NCBI GenBank assembly: GCA_963665915.2
Contig: CAXXSG010000013.1
Span: 62,001-126,000, forward strand
Length of the DNA: 64,000 nt
Direction: 5' to 3'
Source: JAFGRU01 sp963665915
GTDB taxonomy: Bacteria > Desulfobacterota > Desulfuromonadia > Desulfuromonadales > JAAYDE01
Positions 31,079-40,525 of the stretch are shown one piece after another. Every line of letters begins with the position of its first letter. Within the stretch, counting starts at the first letter, position 1. The position numbers were made by a program, and so were the translations under genes. Below the pieces are notes generated by a model. That model was not told where the DNA came from. It worked only from the letters and a program-made list of their open reading frames with translations, and ran no database searches.

Positions 31079-32461
31079 TCAGCTCCGACTCGAACGACCA
31101 TCGGTAGCAGGAGGGGAAATTCCCAGAGTTTTCATTTTGCGGAAAAGGGTGCTTTTGTGGATGCCGAGTTCACGAGCGGCTGCAAGACGGTTGTTGCCAT
31201 TCCGTTTGAGAGCATCCCGGATCGCCTGGGCTTCGACGAGGTGCCGAGCGGACTTCATGTTCTCAAGGTTTTCGAAATCGGAAGAGCGGGCAGTTAATTC
31301 TCTTGGAAGATGGACGGGCTTGATCCGACCCTCACTGCACAGGACAAAGGCTCGCTCGATCACATTTTCCAGCTCCCGGACGTTTCCCGGCCAATCATGA
31401 GCCATGAGAAAAGCCATGACCTCCGGGGTAATGCCGCTGATTCTTTTCTGCTGAATGCGGTTGAAGCGGGAGATAAAATGGTCAACCATGAGGGGGATAT
31501 CCTCTTTGCGGCGCTTCAAGGGCGGCAGGTCAATGCGGATGACGTTGATGCGGTAAAAGAGATCTTCCCGGAAGTTCCCGCTCTTTACCTCTGCAGTCAG
31601 GTTGCGGTTTGTTGCAGCAATGATGCGGGCCTCGGTCTTTTCAGAACGGACTGAGCCAAGCGGTTCATAAACCCGCTCCTGGAGGACTCGCAGCAGACGT
31701 ACCTGCAGCGCTGAAGAGACTTCTCCAATTTCGTCCAGAAAAAGAGTCCCCCCCCCGGCAAGGGCAAAGCGACCGGGTTTGTCCTTGCCGGCACCGGTAA
31801 AAGCACCGGCCTTATAACCAAAAAGTTCGGATTCCAAAAGGGTATCGGGAAAGGCGCCACAGTTGACAGCAACGAAGGGCTTGTCCTTGCGGGGGCTCAG
31901 CTCATGAATTGCACGGGCAAGAAGCTCTTTACCGGTCCCGGTCTCCCCCTGGAGAAGCACGGTCGTGGCACTGGCCGCCGCCGCCGGAACTATCTCAAAA
32001 ACCTGGCGCATTGACTGGCTGCGACTGACCAGGTCACCGATCTGAAAGCGCCCTTCCAACTCCTTGCGCAGCTCTTCAATTTCACTCAGGTCGCGAAAAG
32101 TTTCTGCCCCGCCGATGACATGATTATCCGCATCCCGGAGCACTGCCGTGGAAACGCTGATCGGGATGCGTCGGCCCTCACCGTTGACAATAAAGCACGA
32201 CTTATTGACAATCGGTTTGCCCGTTTTAAGGGTCTGGCGCAGAGCGCAGTCCGCCTCACACATGCTGGAGCGGAAAACTTCCGAGCAGGGACGGCCAAGG
32301 GCTTCAATTCGGCTGATCCCGGTAATTTCCGTAGCCGCCCGGTTGAACGAGCTTATGCACCAGTCGAGATTAACCGTGAAGACACCATCCGAAATACTTT
32401 CTAAAATACTTTCAGTCGGAGTTTCAAGATGCTTTGGTACTTTTTTGGCCCTGTTTTTCAT
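31079..32461 (-). CDS. PAS-containing sigma-54-dependent transcriptional activator
   Basis: A 460-residue bacterial enhancer-binding protein. The N-terminal PAS domain (about residues 17-125) starts with ILESISDGVFTVNLDWCISS. The central AAA+ domain has Walker A GETGTGKE, the sigma-54-contacting GAFTGA, and Walker B GGTLFLDEIGEV. The C-terminal Fis-type helix-turn-helix is NRLAAARELGIHKSTLFRKM. AGGAAG favours the ATG at 32461. Its location beside NifX/MinD genes mirrors the activator of the Desulfovibrio orp operons, so it probably controls this cluster. The signal sensed by the PAS domain is unknown. Confidence 0.93.
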   Translation of the reverse strand: MKNRAKKVPKHLETPTESILESISDGVFTVNLDWCISSFNRAATEITGISRIEALGRPCSEVFRSSMCEADCALRQTLKTGKPIVNKSCFIVNGEGRRIPISVSTAVLRDADNHVIGGAETFRDLSEIEELRKELEGRFQIGDLVSRSQSMRQVFEIVPAAAASATTVLLQGETGTGKELLARAIHELSPRKDKPFVAVNCGAFPDTLLESELFGYKAGAFTGAGKDKPGRFALAGGGTLFLDEIGEVSSALQVRLLRVLQERVYEPLGSVRSEKTEARIIAATNRNLTAEVKSGNFREDLFYRINVIRIDLPPLKRRKEDIPLMVDHFISRFNRIQQKRISGITPEVMAFLMAHDWPGNVRELENVIERAFVLCSEGRIKPVHLPRELTARSSDFENLENMKSARHLVEAQAIRDALKRNGNNRLAAARELGIHKSTLFRKMKTLGISPPATDGRSSRS

Positions 32462-32575
32462 CTGTCTGCAATCTTCCTGAAAAATAGTATCATTCATATT
32501 GGCAAGGAAAACTGGTTGCTGTCAAACGGATTTTCAAAATTGAGAAATGAATTTAAGATGTCAGGTAGTTAATAT

Positions 32576-32617
32576 AAAAACAGGCCCTGAGATATACAAC
32601 TCAGGACCTGTTTTTTT
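32576..32617 (-). terminator. Bidirectional-looking terminator after the MBL-fold gene
   Basis: Stem AAACAGGCCCTGAG / CTCAGGACCTGTTT, with A-run on one side and T-run on the other. It lies 66 bases beyond the MBL-fold gene and upstream of the activator gene. Confidence 0.8.
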
Positions 32618-32682
32618 GGAATCAAACCGTGTAAAAAAGTAACGAGGAATTCAAAATTTGTCTATTTTCAAATAGAAACTTT

Positions 32683-33594
32683 TCAATACTTGATTACGGT
32701 GCCGGAGGCATAAGTGCGAACAACATCTTTTCCATATTTAGCCTGAAAGTATTTGATGGCATTTTTACCGGTGCAGTGTCCACCATAAAAAGTAAAATTG
32801 TCAGCTTTCACATTATCTGTAAAGCTCGCAGCTTGTGCCATTACTTTCTCATCAGCAGATTTCAAGTGGAGACCACCTACAACAGAAAGGATTTTTTTAT
32901 CAGGGAATTTTTGTTTAATGGCCTTCAGGATATTTATATACCCCGCATGGCCACACCCGAAAACAGCCACGATTCCCTCAGGAGTATTGATTGCCAGGGT
33001 GGCATCATCGGTGCCCTCCCATGGACCGGTTCCGTCTTCATTGTAAAATTTCCCATATGTTGGGCAGTAGCTGCCGGGTTCCTGCTTAACGTCGGTAAAG
33101 AAGTACATATTTTCATCGAGTTGGGTAACATTGTGAAGAGGTTTAAAATGGGGAGCTGCATATCTGCGTGCCAGATAAGGGATTCCACAGATTCTGAGGG
33201 GTTTGCCTTTTTTTACCTGATATTGTTTGACCCAGATTAAGGGGTGCCCATAAATCGGCGGTTCGCCGCCAAGTTGCGGATAAAAGGTCAAGCCGCCCCC
33301 ATGGTCATCATGCCCGTGACTGATCATGATTCCTTCAAGATTGTCCAGCCTTTCGCCCAGGGTTTTGGCGTTTTCCATAAAAACATTGGTCGTACCAGTG
33401 TCAAAGAGCCAGCGGTGCCCGTTGGGGAGCTTGACGAGAATAGAAACAGCATGCTCCTTGACAAATTTTTCGGAAAGAGCTTCGTCATCGGCGAGAACAC
33501 ACAGTTCCAGCTTTTGCGAGTTTCCCGCGAAAACGGCTCCAACCATGGCCATAGCCATACAGAATGAAATTACAGCGACCCAAATTTTTTTCAT
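32683..33594 (-). CDS. Secreted metallo-beta-lactamase-fold hydrolase
   Basis: A 303-residue exported enzyme with a signal peptide (MKKIWVAVISFCMAMAMVGA, cleavage after VFA). The metal site is ISHGHDDHGGGL (HxHxDH), with VFGCGHAGYIN and YGGHCTGKNAI supplying further His ligands. The protein belongs to the group related to archaeal beta-RFA-P synthase-like MBL proteins (COG1237), which are normally cytoplasmic, so export is the odd point. AAGGAGAAGGTT fixes the start. Substrate unknown. Confidence 0.87.
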   Translation of the reverse strand: MKKIWVAVISFCMAMAMVGAVFAGNSQKLELCVLADDEALSEKFVKEHAVSILVKLPNGHRWLFDTGTTNVFMENAKTLGERLDNLEGIMISHGHDDHGGGLTFYPQLGGEPPIYGHPLIWVKQYQVKKGKPLRICGIPYLARRYAAPHFKPLHNVTQLDENMYFFTDVKQEPGSYCPTYGKFYNEDGTGPWEGTDDATLAINTPEGIVAVFGCGHAGYINILKAIKQKFPDKKILSVVGGLHLKSADEKVMAQAASFTDNVKADNFTFYGGHCTGKNAIKYFQAKYGKDVVRTYASGTVIKY

Positions 33595-34490
33595 AACCTT
33601 CTCCTTTGCTGAGGTTAAAAAAATCATGCTCCGTTTGTGAGCGCGGCCCCAAAATAATCATTAATTGTTTTTCCAACGCTATGGTCATACCCTATGTTTT
33701 TGACAATAACTCAATAGAACGCTTTTAATTCAAGATCTTTGGAACTTTTATGTTGGCTTAAAGGTTTCATAAGTGTCAGATCAGAGATCTCCACCGGGTC
33801 CTTTAGTTAAAAAAATTGCTCTTTTTCCACTGAGGGGAATAAAGCAGGAACAAAACTTTCCCATAAAAACTCCAGCAAAAAAGGAGAGGCGCAGACTCTA
33901 AACAAAGTAAGCCCTGGGGACCATCCCCAGGGCTTACCTTCTTCGGAAATGGGAGAGCGTTTTGAGGAAGCTAGTCTTGAAAAGATACAATTTCCGAAGA
34001 ACCAATGATGGACCACCCTGGAATGCGACTTTCTCTGCCCGTAATTGGGGGTCGGGGCAAAAACAGCACAAAACAGTGAGTGACATCTTAAAAGAAGGCA
34101 AGGCCCATGCCAGACATATCGACATTATTAAACCAATAAAACCTTTTGTTTAATAACAACTTAAGGGGAATAAAAATCTCACGGCGAAGGATCAGAGTCG
34201 CAATCCTGGAACTTTCAGTTAATTCGGAGTCGCAATTCCAAGACTCTTTCAGGCTGCGACTTTGACCCTCTCCGAAAGCCATTTTGGCCAGTCCCTTTTT
34301 TCCCAAGTTTCAATAGTCAAGGCAGGGCGACTGGAATCGTCTGACCGGTTCTGAACGACAACCCCATACACGGGGTTGCTTATAAGGTTAATGATAAAAG
34401 ACCCGACCCTTATCAAGAAAGATTGCATCTTCCATGATTAATCGTGTTGAAAAGGGCACAGTTAAAAAATAGAGGTAGTCATACGGGGCA
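33595..34490. other. Long gene-free region with one strong hairpin
   Basis: No convincing gene in nearly 900 bases. It contains the hairpin GTAAGCCCTGGGGA / TCCCCAGGGCTTAC (33907-33937). The short frame ending ..SDILKEGKAHARHIDIIKP at 34153 is too small to support. Confidence 0.5.
33907..33937. terminator. Isolated strong hairpin
   Basis: A 14-bp perfect stem around a three-base loop. Downstream on the plus strand is CTTCTTC only, so termination is likely but weak. Confidence 0.5.
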
Positions 34491-34823
34491 CTAATGATGA
34501 GCCCGCAACTCAAGGGATTTTTTCAAGGCCTGCTCCAGGTGAGCGAGCCCATCTTCCCAACGGATCCAGCAGCTGAGATACATATATCGTGGATAACTTC
34601 TCAGGTTATAGGCATATTCAAGGGATTTTTCATGAAAAGAATCAATAGTCCACTCATTGGTCCGAGGATGATACTGGATTCGAGCCAGCGGCTTTCCTTC
34701 CCAGCGAATCATATACCAGTTTTCCCCGGTAAAAACGGTCACACCGTTGCCTCTCTTGTTAAAAAAAGAATGAATCTTAGCCAGGCTGAACGGATTAGGA
34801 TGCTGAGTTTCGGAGGAACCCAT
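34491..34823 (-). CDS. Hypothetical protein, 110 residues
   Basis: Starts MGSSETQHPNPFSLAKIHSF after GGAGAGG; includes the Trp-rich NWYMIRWEGKPLARIQYHPR and YLSCWIRWEDGLAHLEQALK. It is a compact soluble domain with no signal or membrane segment. I do not recognise the family. Confidence 0.6.
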   Translation of the reverse strand: MGSSETQHPNPFSLAKIHSFFNKRGNGVTVFTGENWYMIRWEGKPLARIQYHPRTNEWTIDSFHEKSLEYAYNLRSYPRYMYLSCWIRWEDGLAHLEQALKKSLELRAHH

Positions 34824-35073
34824 TTTCCTCTCCATAAAAATGTTTTTCAAAAAGGAATCGGGCTAACTTTCAAAAGTTACCACCTGATAATCAGTTGTCA
34901 AAGAGTCAAGACTCCTGGCAGCAATTGTCTGTGTTATGCGTGGAATTATAATTTGGCTTTTCCCGCGTCAACCAGTCTTGAATGCTGGGGAAAAGGGGAG
35001 GAAGTGAACAACAGGGAAAAGTTCTTGTTGATCTGTCGCAATGCCATTCAAACAGCGGTTACAACAGAAATTT

Positions 35074-35712
35074 TCATGTGCCATCCGGGCTGACTTTTTG
35101 TATCGCCCTGTCGTGACACCTGCCCAGGAACAGCAACGCCAAGATAGCTCCCACCAAAGCCACAGCCATGTCCGACTGTGTGTCCCACACATAGCCTTGG
35201 GTGCCGAGAAAATCTTCCGCTGCTCCTCCCGAGGCCAGCGCAACCCACCACTCGATGAGTTCATAAAAAGCACTGAAGGCCAAACAAATGGAAACTACGA
35301 TAGAAAAGAGCCATCGGCTTCCCTTCAGAGGGGATTTTCTGATGAGAATCTCGCGCGCGATTAATGCTGGAATAAATCCCTGCGCAAAATGGCCCACCTT
35401 GTCGTAATGGTTGCGGCTGAGTTCGCAGACCTCTTTGAGCCAGTCAAAAAGAGGAACCATGGCATAGGTGTAGCGGCCACCGATCATGAGAATAATGGCA
35501 TGAATCAGAATCAGTCCATAGACAAGCCTGGAAAACCGGAACTGGCGGTAGGTAAGAGCGAGAACCGCAAGACCGATCAGAGCGGGAGCAACTTCCAGAA
35601 CCCATGTAAAACGATCATGTGGATTGATTCCCGACCACAAAAGAGCCGCAAAAAAAATGAGAAGCCAAATGGCAATGAATGTTTTTTCCTCGGTCATGGA
35701 CAGCGATTTCAT
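35074..35712 (-). CDS. DUF2238/YjdF-like inner-membrane protein
   Basis: A 212-residue protein with about six transmembrane helices. The family signature is visible in MIGGRYTYAMVPLFDWLKE, SRNHYDKVGHFAQGFIPALI and SAFYELIEWWVALASGGAAE, with several conserved His/Glu/Asp residues within the membrane that suggest metal binding. The start is uncertain (35712 or 35697). Function unknown. Confidence 0.85.
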   Translation of the reverse strand: MKSLSMTEEKTFIAIWLLIFFAALLWSGINPHDRFTWVLEVAPALIGLAVLALTYRQFRFSRLVYGLILIHAIILMIGGRYTYAMVPLFDWLKEVCELSRNHYDKVGHFAQGFIPALIAREILIRKSPLKGSRWLFSIVVSICLAFSAFYELIEWWVALASGGAAEDFLGTQGYVWDTQSDMAVALVGAILALLFLGRCHDRAIQKVSPDGT

Positions 35713-35748
35713 TCTATTATTGAGAAGGAGTGAAAATGACAAAAATTA

Positions 35749-36180
35749 TCAAAAAAAGTCAGGAAATGTTCTTTTTCTGACATATTTTTTTATAATATCG
35801 GCCAATTCCCTGGTTTTTATACGCTCCAACGCCTGAGCTATCGGCACGATTTCTCTCTGCCTGGAGTCCATTTCCAACCATTCAGCAAGAATCCTTTCGA
35901 CACGGAATGCAAAGACCTGAACCTTGCAGGTACCGCCCCATTTCTCGTACTCGTAGCAACCCATCGGCGCCTCATCGACAACACCCAGCAGACCCGCTTC
36001 CTCCAATGCTTCATTGGCGGCAGAGTCCTGCGGACTGAGGCCCGGCTCGATCACCCCTTTGGGGACAATCCACTTTTTGGCTTTCAGTGAAGTAATCAAA
36101 ACGACTTTCACTTCACCATTTTCGACCAAAAAAGGAACTACGGCCGATTGCTTGTAAAGCCAATTCGGTTTCTTTTCCAT
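35749..36180 (-). CDS. Nudix hydrolase
   Basis: A 143-residue pyrophosphohydrolase domain. The Nudix box reads GVIEPGLSPQDSAANEALEE plus AGL: the metal-binding EALEE core is intact, but the first Glu (Leu here) and the Arg (Asn here) of the canonical box are replaced, as in some dinucleoside/inositol polyphosphate-type members. The KKWIVPKG strand precedes it. Substrate unknown. Confidence 0.88.
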   Translation of the reverse strand: MEKKPNWLYKQSAVVPFLVENGEVKVVLITSLKAKKWIVPKGVIEPGLSPQDSAANEALEEAGLLGVVDEAPMGCYEYEKWGGTCKVQVFAFRVERILAEWLEMDSRQREIVPIAQALERIKTRELADIIKKYVRKRTFPDFF

Positions 36181-36190
36181 GCTGTGATAC

Positions 36191-36919
36191 CTAGCGACTC
36201 CGCAATTTGGCGAGAAGGCGTAAAATCTCCAGATAAAGCCAGATAAGGGTCACAATGAGACCGAAAGCAGCATACCACTCCATAAACTTGGGTGCCCGAC
36301 CATCTCCCCGCTCGATAAAGTCAAAATCGAGGACCAGATTCAGAGACGCAATCACCACGACAAAAAGGCTGAAACCGATGCCGATAATGCCGCTTTCATG
36401 GATGTAGGGAAGCTGCCAGCCAAAAAAAGAACCGACAAAGCCGATCAAATATACCAGTGCAATTCCACCGGTCGCCGCAACCACGCCGAGGCGGAAATTC
36501 TCAGTAACTCGAATCAGGCGTGACTTGTAGGCCAGGAGGAGACAAAAGAGCGTGCCGAAGGTCAACGCCACCGCCTGCAGCACGACACCGGGATACCGCG
36601 TCTCAAAATAAGCGGAAATTCCGCCAAGAGCCAGCCCTTCCAAGGCTGCATAAGCGGGCGCCAAAACCGGAGACCATGATGGCTTGAAAAGTGTCACCAT
36701 GGCAACCAGAAAACCACCAAGCACCCCGGTCATCAGCCACGGATAAATAGCTTCCGGGCCCTGATTGTAAAAAAGGTTCCACGTATATCCTGCGCCGATT
36801 ACCACAAGAGCCAGCAAAACAACGGTTTTGTTAACCGCCCCCTGCAGGGTCATGGTCTCCACGCCGTGAAAAGTTTGAGAAAAAACTTTTTCTTTCAGAA
36901 TCGGATTACTGGTGCGCAT
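36191..36919 (-). CDS. Bax inhibitor-1/YccA family membrane protein
   Basis: A 242-residue protein with seven transmembrane helices, starting MRTSNPILKEKVFSQTF. Family features are ALEGLALGGISAYFETRYPG and the distal LNLVLDFDFIERGDGRAPKF MEWYAAFGL region with the Asp pair proposed to gate a calcium leak. AAGGAG sets the start. The precise bacterial role is unclear. Confidence 0.9.
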   Translation of the reverse strand: MRTSNPILKEKVFSQTFHGVETMTLQGAVNKTVVLLALVVIGAGYTWNLFYNQGPEAIYPWLMTGVLGGFLVAMVTLFKPSWSPVLAPAYAALEGLALGGISAYFETRYPGVVLQAVALTFGTLFCLLLAYKSRLIRVTENFRLGVVAATGGIALVYLIGFVGSFFGWQLPYIHESGIIGIGFSLFVVVIASLNLVLDFDFIERGDGRAPKFMEWYAAFGLIVTLIWLYLEILRLLAKLRSR

Positions 36920-37248
36920 GTTTTCTCCTTGTGCGGATTCAGCTTTCTTCAACGCTAACAATAGATTTAAAACGAAAAACCCAAAAATCCCGGTTTTTGT
37001 GTCAACAAATATACCAACTGTCAACGAGGAGCGTATCGGCGAGATGTTGATTCGAGCCGGGACGGAGCAAGCTTCAGCCTGCATTTTCCACCAGCAGAAA
37101 TAGTCAGAAAAACATCCAGACTTTTCCCGTTTTTCATACTTTTATCAAACATCGGAATTGAACACGGCAAAAGCGCAGAAAAGTTGTTGAATAAATGTTC
37201 AAAAAGCAGAGGGTGAGGGAAGCAGGGGCGTGTACTCTCTTCTATGAT
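36920..37248. other. Gene-free spacer
   Basis: No supported gene or structured element seen. Confidence 0.4.
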
Positions 37249-37872
37249 TTATTTGGCAAGCCACTCAGCGCAGGTGATGATTTCGCCAGCCACAATGACT
37301 TTCCCGACAAAAACCTGATTGGCCTTGACGACACCGACGCCTTTTGGTGTTCCCGTCATAACAATATCACCCTCATCCAGACTCATGAAGCTCAAAATCT
37401 CGGCCAAAATCTGCTCGGGTTTGTACATCATCAGGCCGACGTCCCCGGACTGAATATTTCCACCATCAATGTCCAATTCAACTGTGAGAGTGGGATCGAC
37501 GCCCGAAATCTCAACAAAATCACTGAAAAGAGCTGAGCCATCAAAAGCCTTGGATCTCTCCCACGGCAGCCCTTTGGCTTTCAGCCTGCTCTGTAATCCG
37601 CGTTTGGTAAGATCCAAACCAAAACCAACGGCTGAAAACCTGCCGTTTTCAAAAACGAAACAGAGTTCTCCCTCATAATGGAGCGGCTCTTGATGGGAAG
37701 ATTGAAGTTCTTCTGAAATGGCGGAATTCGGTTTTAAAAAAATAACCATATCTTCAGGAATTTCATTCCCCAGTTCTTCGATATGTTCGACATAATTCCG
37801 GCCGATGCAGACGACCTTGGATGGTATGATATTTCTGTTACCCACGGTTACTGTCTTCAAATCCTTCTCCAT
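37249..37872 (-). CDS. Fumarylacetoacetate hydrolase family protein
   Basis: A 207-residue metal-dependent C-C bond hydrolase/decarboxylase-fold enzyme. Signature segments are KVVCIGRNYVEHIEELGNE, the metal-binding YEGELCFVF (Glu ligands) and IVMTGTPKGVGVV near the end. It has single-domain length like bacterial acylpyruvate hydrolases (YcgM). Acylpyruvase or oxaloacetate decarboxylase activity is the usual inference. Confidence 0.9.
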   Translation of the reverse strand: MEKDLKTVTVGNRNIIPSKVVCIGRNYVEHIEELGNEIPEDMVIFLKPNSAISEELQSSHQEPLHYEGELCFVFENGRFSAVGFGLDLTKRGLQSRLKAKGLPWERSKAFDGSALFSDFVEISGVDPTLTVELDIDGGNIQSGDVGLMMYKPEQILAEILSFMSLDEGDIVMTGTPKGVGVVKANQVFVGKVIVAGEIITCAEWLAK

Positions 37873-37968
37873 GTTCTTATAAGGTGATGTAAATTTAACG
37901 TTGGGGAGTCATTACGACGCTTCCTGTCCGGCGCTGCAAGGGCTGACGCCCGATCAACCTTAAGGCCG

Positions 37969-38790
37969 TCATGAGACATGACAACTCTTTATGATGAAGC
38001 CGCCCGACTTCTCTTCACGCTCAAGTTCAAGAATCCCTTGTGCTTCCGCCTCCTCCAGTAGTTGGCCGAAAGAGCGAAAGCCGTAGTAGGATTCACTAAA
38101 ACCAGGCTTGCGGCGCTTCAGGGTCTGCTTGATCATGGAGCCCCAGATTTTCTCCCCCTCCCCGCGTTCTTCAACCAAAGCCTCGTAGGTCTCGACAATC
38201 AGATCCCATGCATGCTGCTTCTTATCGCCGGGGACCTCGGTGGTTTTGGCAGTCAAAGCCCGCGCAGGCTTGCGGCTCACCTCTTTGCCGCCAGACTTTT
38301 TGCGAGGCGTCTGAGGGCGTACGAGGTCGTCGTAATAGATAAACTCATCACAGTTTGCCATCAACAGGTCCGACGTCGAATTCTTGACGCCAACACCGAT
38401 GACGATTTTGTTGTTCTCCCGCAACTTGCTGACGAGCGGGGAAAAATCAGAGTCACCACTGATAATGACGAAGGTATCCATGTGTTCTTTCGTGTAACAA
38501 AGGTCGAGAGCGTCCACAACCATGCGGATATCGGCGGAATTCTTGCCCGACTGACGTACGTGAGGAATCTCGATCAACTCAAAAGCCGCTTCATGCATCG
38601 CTGCCTTGAAATCTTTGTAGCGGGCCCAATCGCAGTAAGCCTTCTTAACCACGATATTCCCTTTGAGCAGGAGCCGCTCGATCACCTTGTCTATGTCGAA
38701 TTGGGCGTAGTTTGCGTCGCGAACGCCCAAAGCGATGTTCTCGAAGTCACAGAAAAGGGCCATATTTCTAGTCTCAGCCCGAAATGTCAT
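37969..38790 (-). CDS. NYN-domain (LabA/DUF88) protein with OST-HTH domain
   Basis: A 273-residue protein. The NYN nuclease-like domain has Asp residues at the expected places: ALFCDFENIALGVRD, the RQSGKNSADIRMVVDALDLC motif and FVIISGDSDFSPLVSKLREN. Residues about 195-270 (WDLIVETYEAL ... FRSFGQLLEEAEAQG) form an OST-HTH/LOTUS RNA-binding domain. It may be an RNA-cleaving regulator. Confidence 0.92.
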   Translation of the reverse strand: MTFRAETRNMALFCDFENIALGVRDANYAQFDIDKVIERLLLKGNIVVKKAYCDWARYKDFKAAMHEAAFELIEIPHVRQSGKNSADIRMVVDALDLCYTKEHMDTFVIISGDSDFSPLVSKLRENNKIVIGVGVKNSTSDLLMANCDEFIYYDDLVRPQTPRKKSGGKEVSRKPARALTAKTTEVPGDKKQHAWDLIVETYEALVEERGEGEKIWGSMIKQTLKRRKPGFSESYYGFRSFGQLLEEAEAQGILELEREEKSGGFIIKSCHVS

Positions 38791-39126
38791 GGCGTGAATC
38801 CTCCAGTAAATGGTTATTGTGCTAAGGTTTCCTGAAAATATCCCCGGGAAACTGGGGTGTTACGCACCTACAAAACCTTCTTAATACCTCGCCAGAGTCA
38901 ATCACAAGGGAAAACCTCTTGCTCATTAGTCTGGTTTAATTTTTTATCCGAAACGGAATTTTGTCAAGTAATTCCATGATTTTCGGGAAGAGGAGTAATC
39001 GAGAGCCAAGATTCTAAAATAATAAATACATTTTCTAGGGCAAACAAAATTCCGATTTCGAAATTCTATGCTAGCATAAAAAAAATCCTTCACATAACGT
39101 TTCAGAAAAGCTGAAAGGGATCGACA
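38791..39126. other. Promoter region between the NYN gene and pfk
   Basis: AT-rich, divergent promoter space. It contains the palindrome-like TATGCTAGCATA at about 39067-39078, just upstream of pfk. Confidence 0.4.
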
Positions 39127-40413
39127 ATGGCCGACCACAACCTGGATTTCACTATTGAAAGACTCGGCGAATGCCGCTATCCGTCACCCATCAGGGAATT
39201 CCGTTTTATCGACGATAACGAGCGCCTTCTTTATCATGCCCGACCCGAGGAAGTGAAAACCTTTTTCGAGGCAGGATTGGAACCCCCATCCATGGAGGTG
39301 GCCGGCCCGCGGGAGAAGCTTTTTTTCGATCCGTCCCAACTGGCCTGTGGCATTGTAACCTGCGGTGGCCTCTGCCCCGGTCTTAACGACGTGATTCGCG
39401 CGGTGGTCTTGGGGCTGCACCACCATTACGGGGTGAAAACCATTTACGGTTTCCGTTACGGTTACCGCGGATTGGCGAAACGCCACGGCAACCCTCCCAT
39501 CGAACTCACGCCCGAACTGGTGAACACCATCGACAATATGGGGGGGACCATACTCGGGTCTTCTCGAGGGCCTCAGGACCCGACCGAAATGGCGGACTAT
39601 CTTGAAGAGTTGAACGTGGGCATCCTCTTCGCCATAGGCGGCGACGGAACGCTCAAGGGAGCTCAGAAAATTGCCGAGGAAGCCAAACGGCGTGGCCGTT
39701 TATTGAGTATTATCGGCATTCCCAAAACCATTGACAACGATATTTCTTTTGTCCAGAAAACCTTTGGCTATGAAACTGCCGTGGCCCAGGCGCAGCAGGC
39801 CATTTACGGTGCTCATTCAGAAGCCGTGGGGGCGCCCAACGGTATCACCCTCGTGAAACTCATGGGACGGGACTCAGGTTTTATAACAGCTGGCGCGGTA
39901 CTCGTGGAACCCGATGTCAATTTCTGCCTGGTGCCGGAAGTCCCTTTCACCCTGAAGGGCTTTTTGAAGAACCTCAAGGAGCGGGTCGAACGACGGGGGC
40001 ATGCGGTCATTGCGGTGGCCGAGGGTGCCGGGCAAAACCTTCTGGCGTCGGCCGGGGAATATGATGAATCGGGCAACCTCAGGCACGGGGATATCGGGAC
40101 CTTTCTGCGGGATGCCATCAAGACCTATTTTGCCGGGATCAGCATCGAGGCGAACGTCAAATACATCGACCCGAGCTACATCATCCGCAGTGTACCGGCT
40201 AATCCGCACGATTCGGCCCTCTGCCTGATGCTGGGCCAGAGTGCCGTGCATGCCGGGATGTCGGGTCGGACCAACATGGTGGTCGGCTTCTGGAATCACC
40301 GCTTTGCCCATGTTCCGATCTCCCTGGCCACTTCACAGCGTAAGAAACTCGATCCTAACGGGGTTATCTGGGGCAGTGTGCTGGCAACTACCGGCCAGCC
40401 GCATCAAATGTAA
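39127..40413 (+). CDS. pfkA: ATP-dependent 6-phosphofructokinase, clade-X/trypanosomal type
   Basis: A 428-residue PfkA-fold enzyme that phosphorylates fructose 6-phosphate in glycolysis. GIVTCGGLCPGLNDVIRAVV binds the nucleotide; AIGGDGTLKGA keeps the Gly associated with ATP use, while IPKTIDNDISF has Lys where E. coli has Gly. That Gly/Lys combination is known from ATP-dependent long-type enzymes such as trypanosomal PFK. MGRDSGFITAGAVL and the IDPSYIIRSVPANPHDS region complete the active site. It is the only plus-strand gene between 24.7 kb and the window end. Confidence 0.9.
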   Translation: MADHNLDFTIERLGECRYPSPIREFRFIDDNERLLYHARPEEVKTFFEAGLEPPSMEVAGPREKLFFDPSQLACGIVTCGGLCPGLNDVIRAVVLGLHHHYGVKTIYGFRYGYRGLAKRHGNPPIELTPELVNTIDNMGGTILGSSRGPQDPTEMADYLEELNVGILFAIGGDGTLKGAQKIAEEAKRRGRLLSIIGIPKTIDNDISFVQKTFGYETAVAQAQQAIYGAHSEAVGAPNGITLVKLMGRDSGFITAGAVLVEPDVNFCLVPEVPFTLKGFLKNLKERVERRGHAVIAVAEGAGQNLLASAGEYDESGNLRHGDIGTFLRDAIKTYFAGISIEANVKYIDPSYIIRSVPANPHDSALCLMLGQSAVHAGMSGRTNMVVGFWNHRFAHVPISLATSQRKKLDPNGVIWGSVLATTGQPHQM

Positions 40414-40525
40414 CGCGGCCTTTTCTCAACAAAAGGGATGATAAGTTATCCGAAAAATAATTTTTGGCGAGGTTTTTCTCAAATGTTTGCGGTCATACTT
40501 CGGGCTAGATGTAGTGCAAAAGAGA

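Noticed and set aside
33962..34153. 63-codon frame ending ..AHARHIDIIKPIKPFV
   Set aside because: It starts inside a hairpin-associated region without a ribosome-binding site, and nothing in the product is recognisable.
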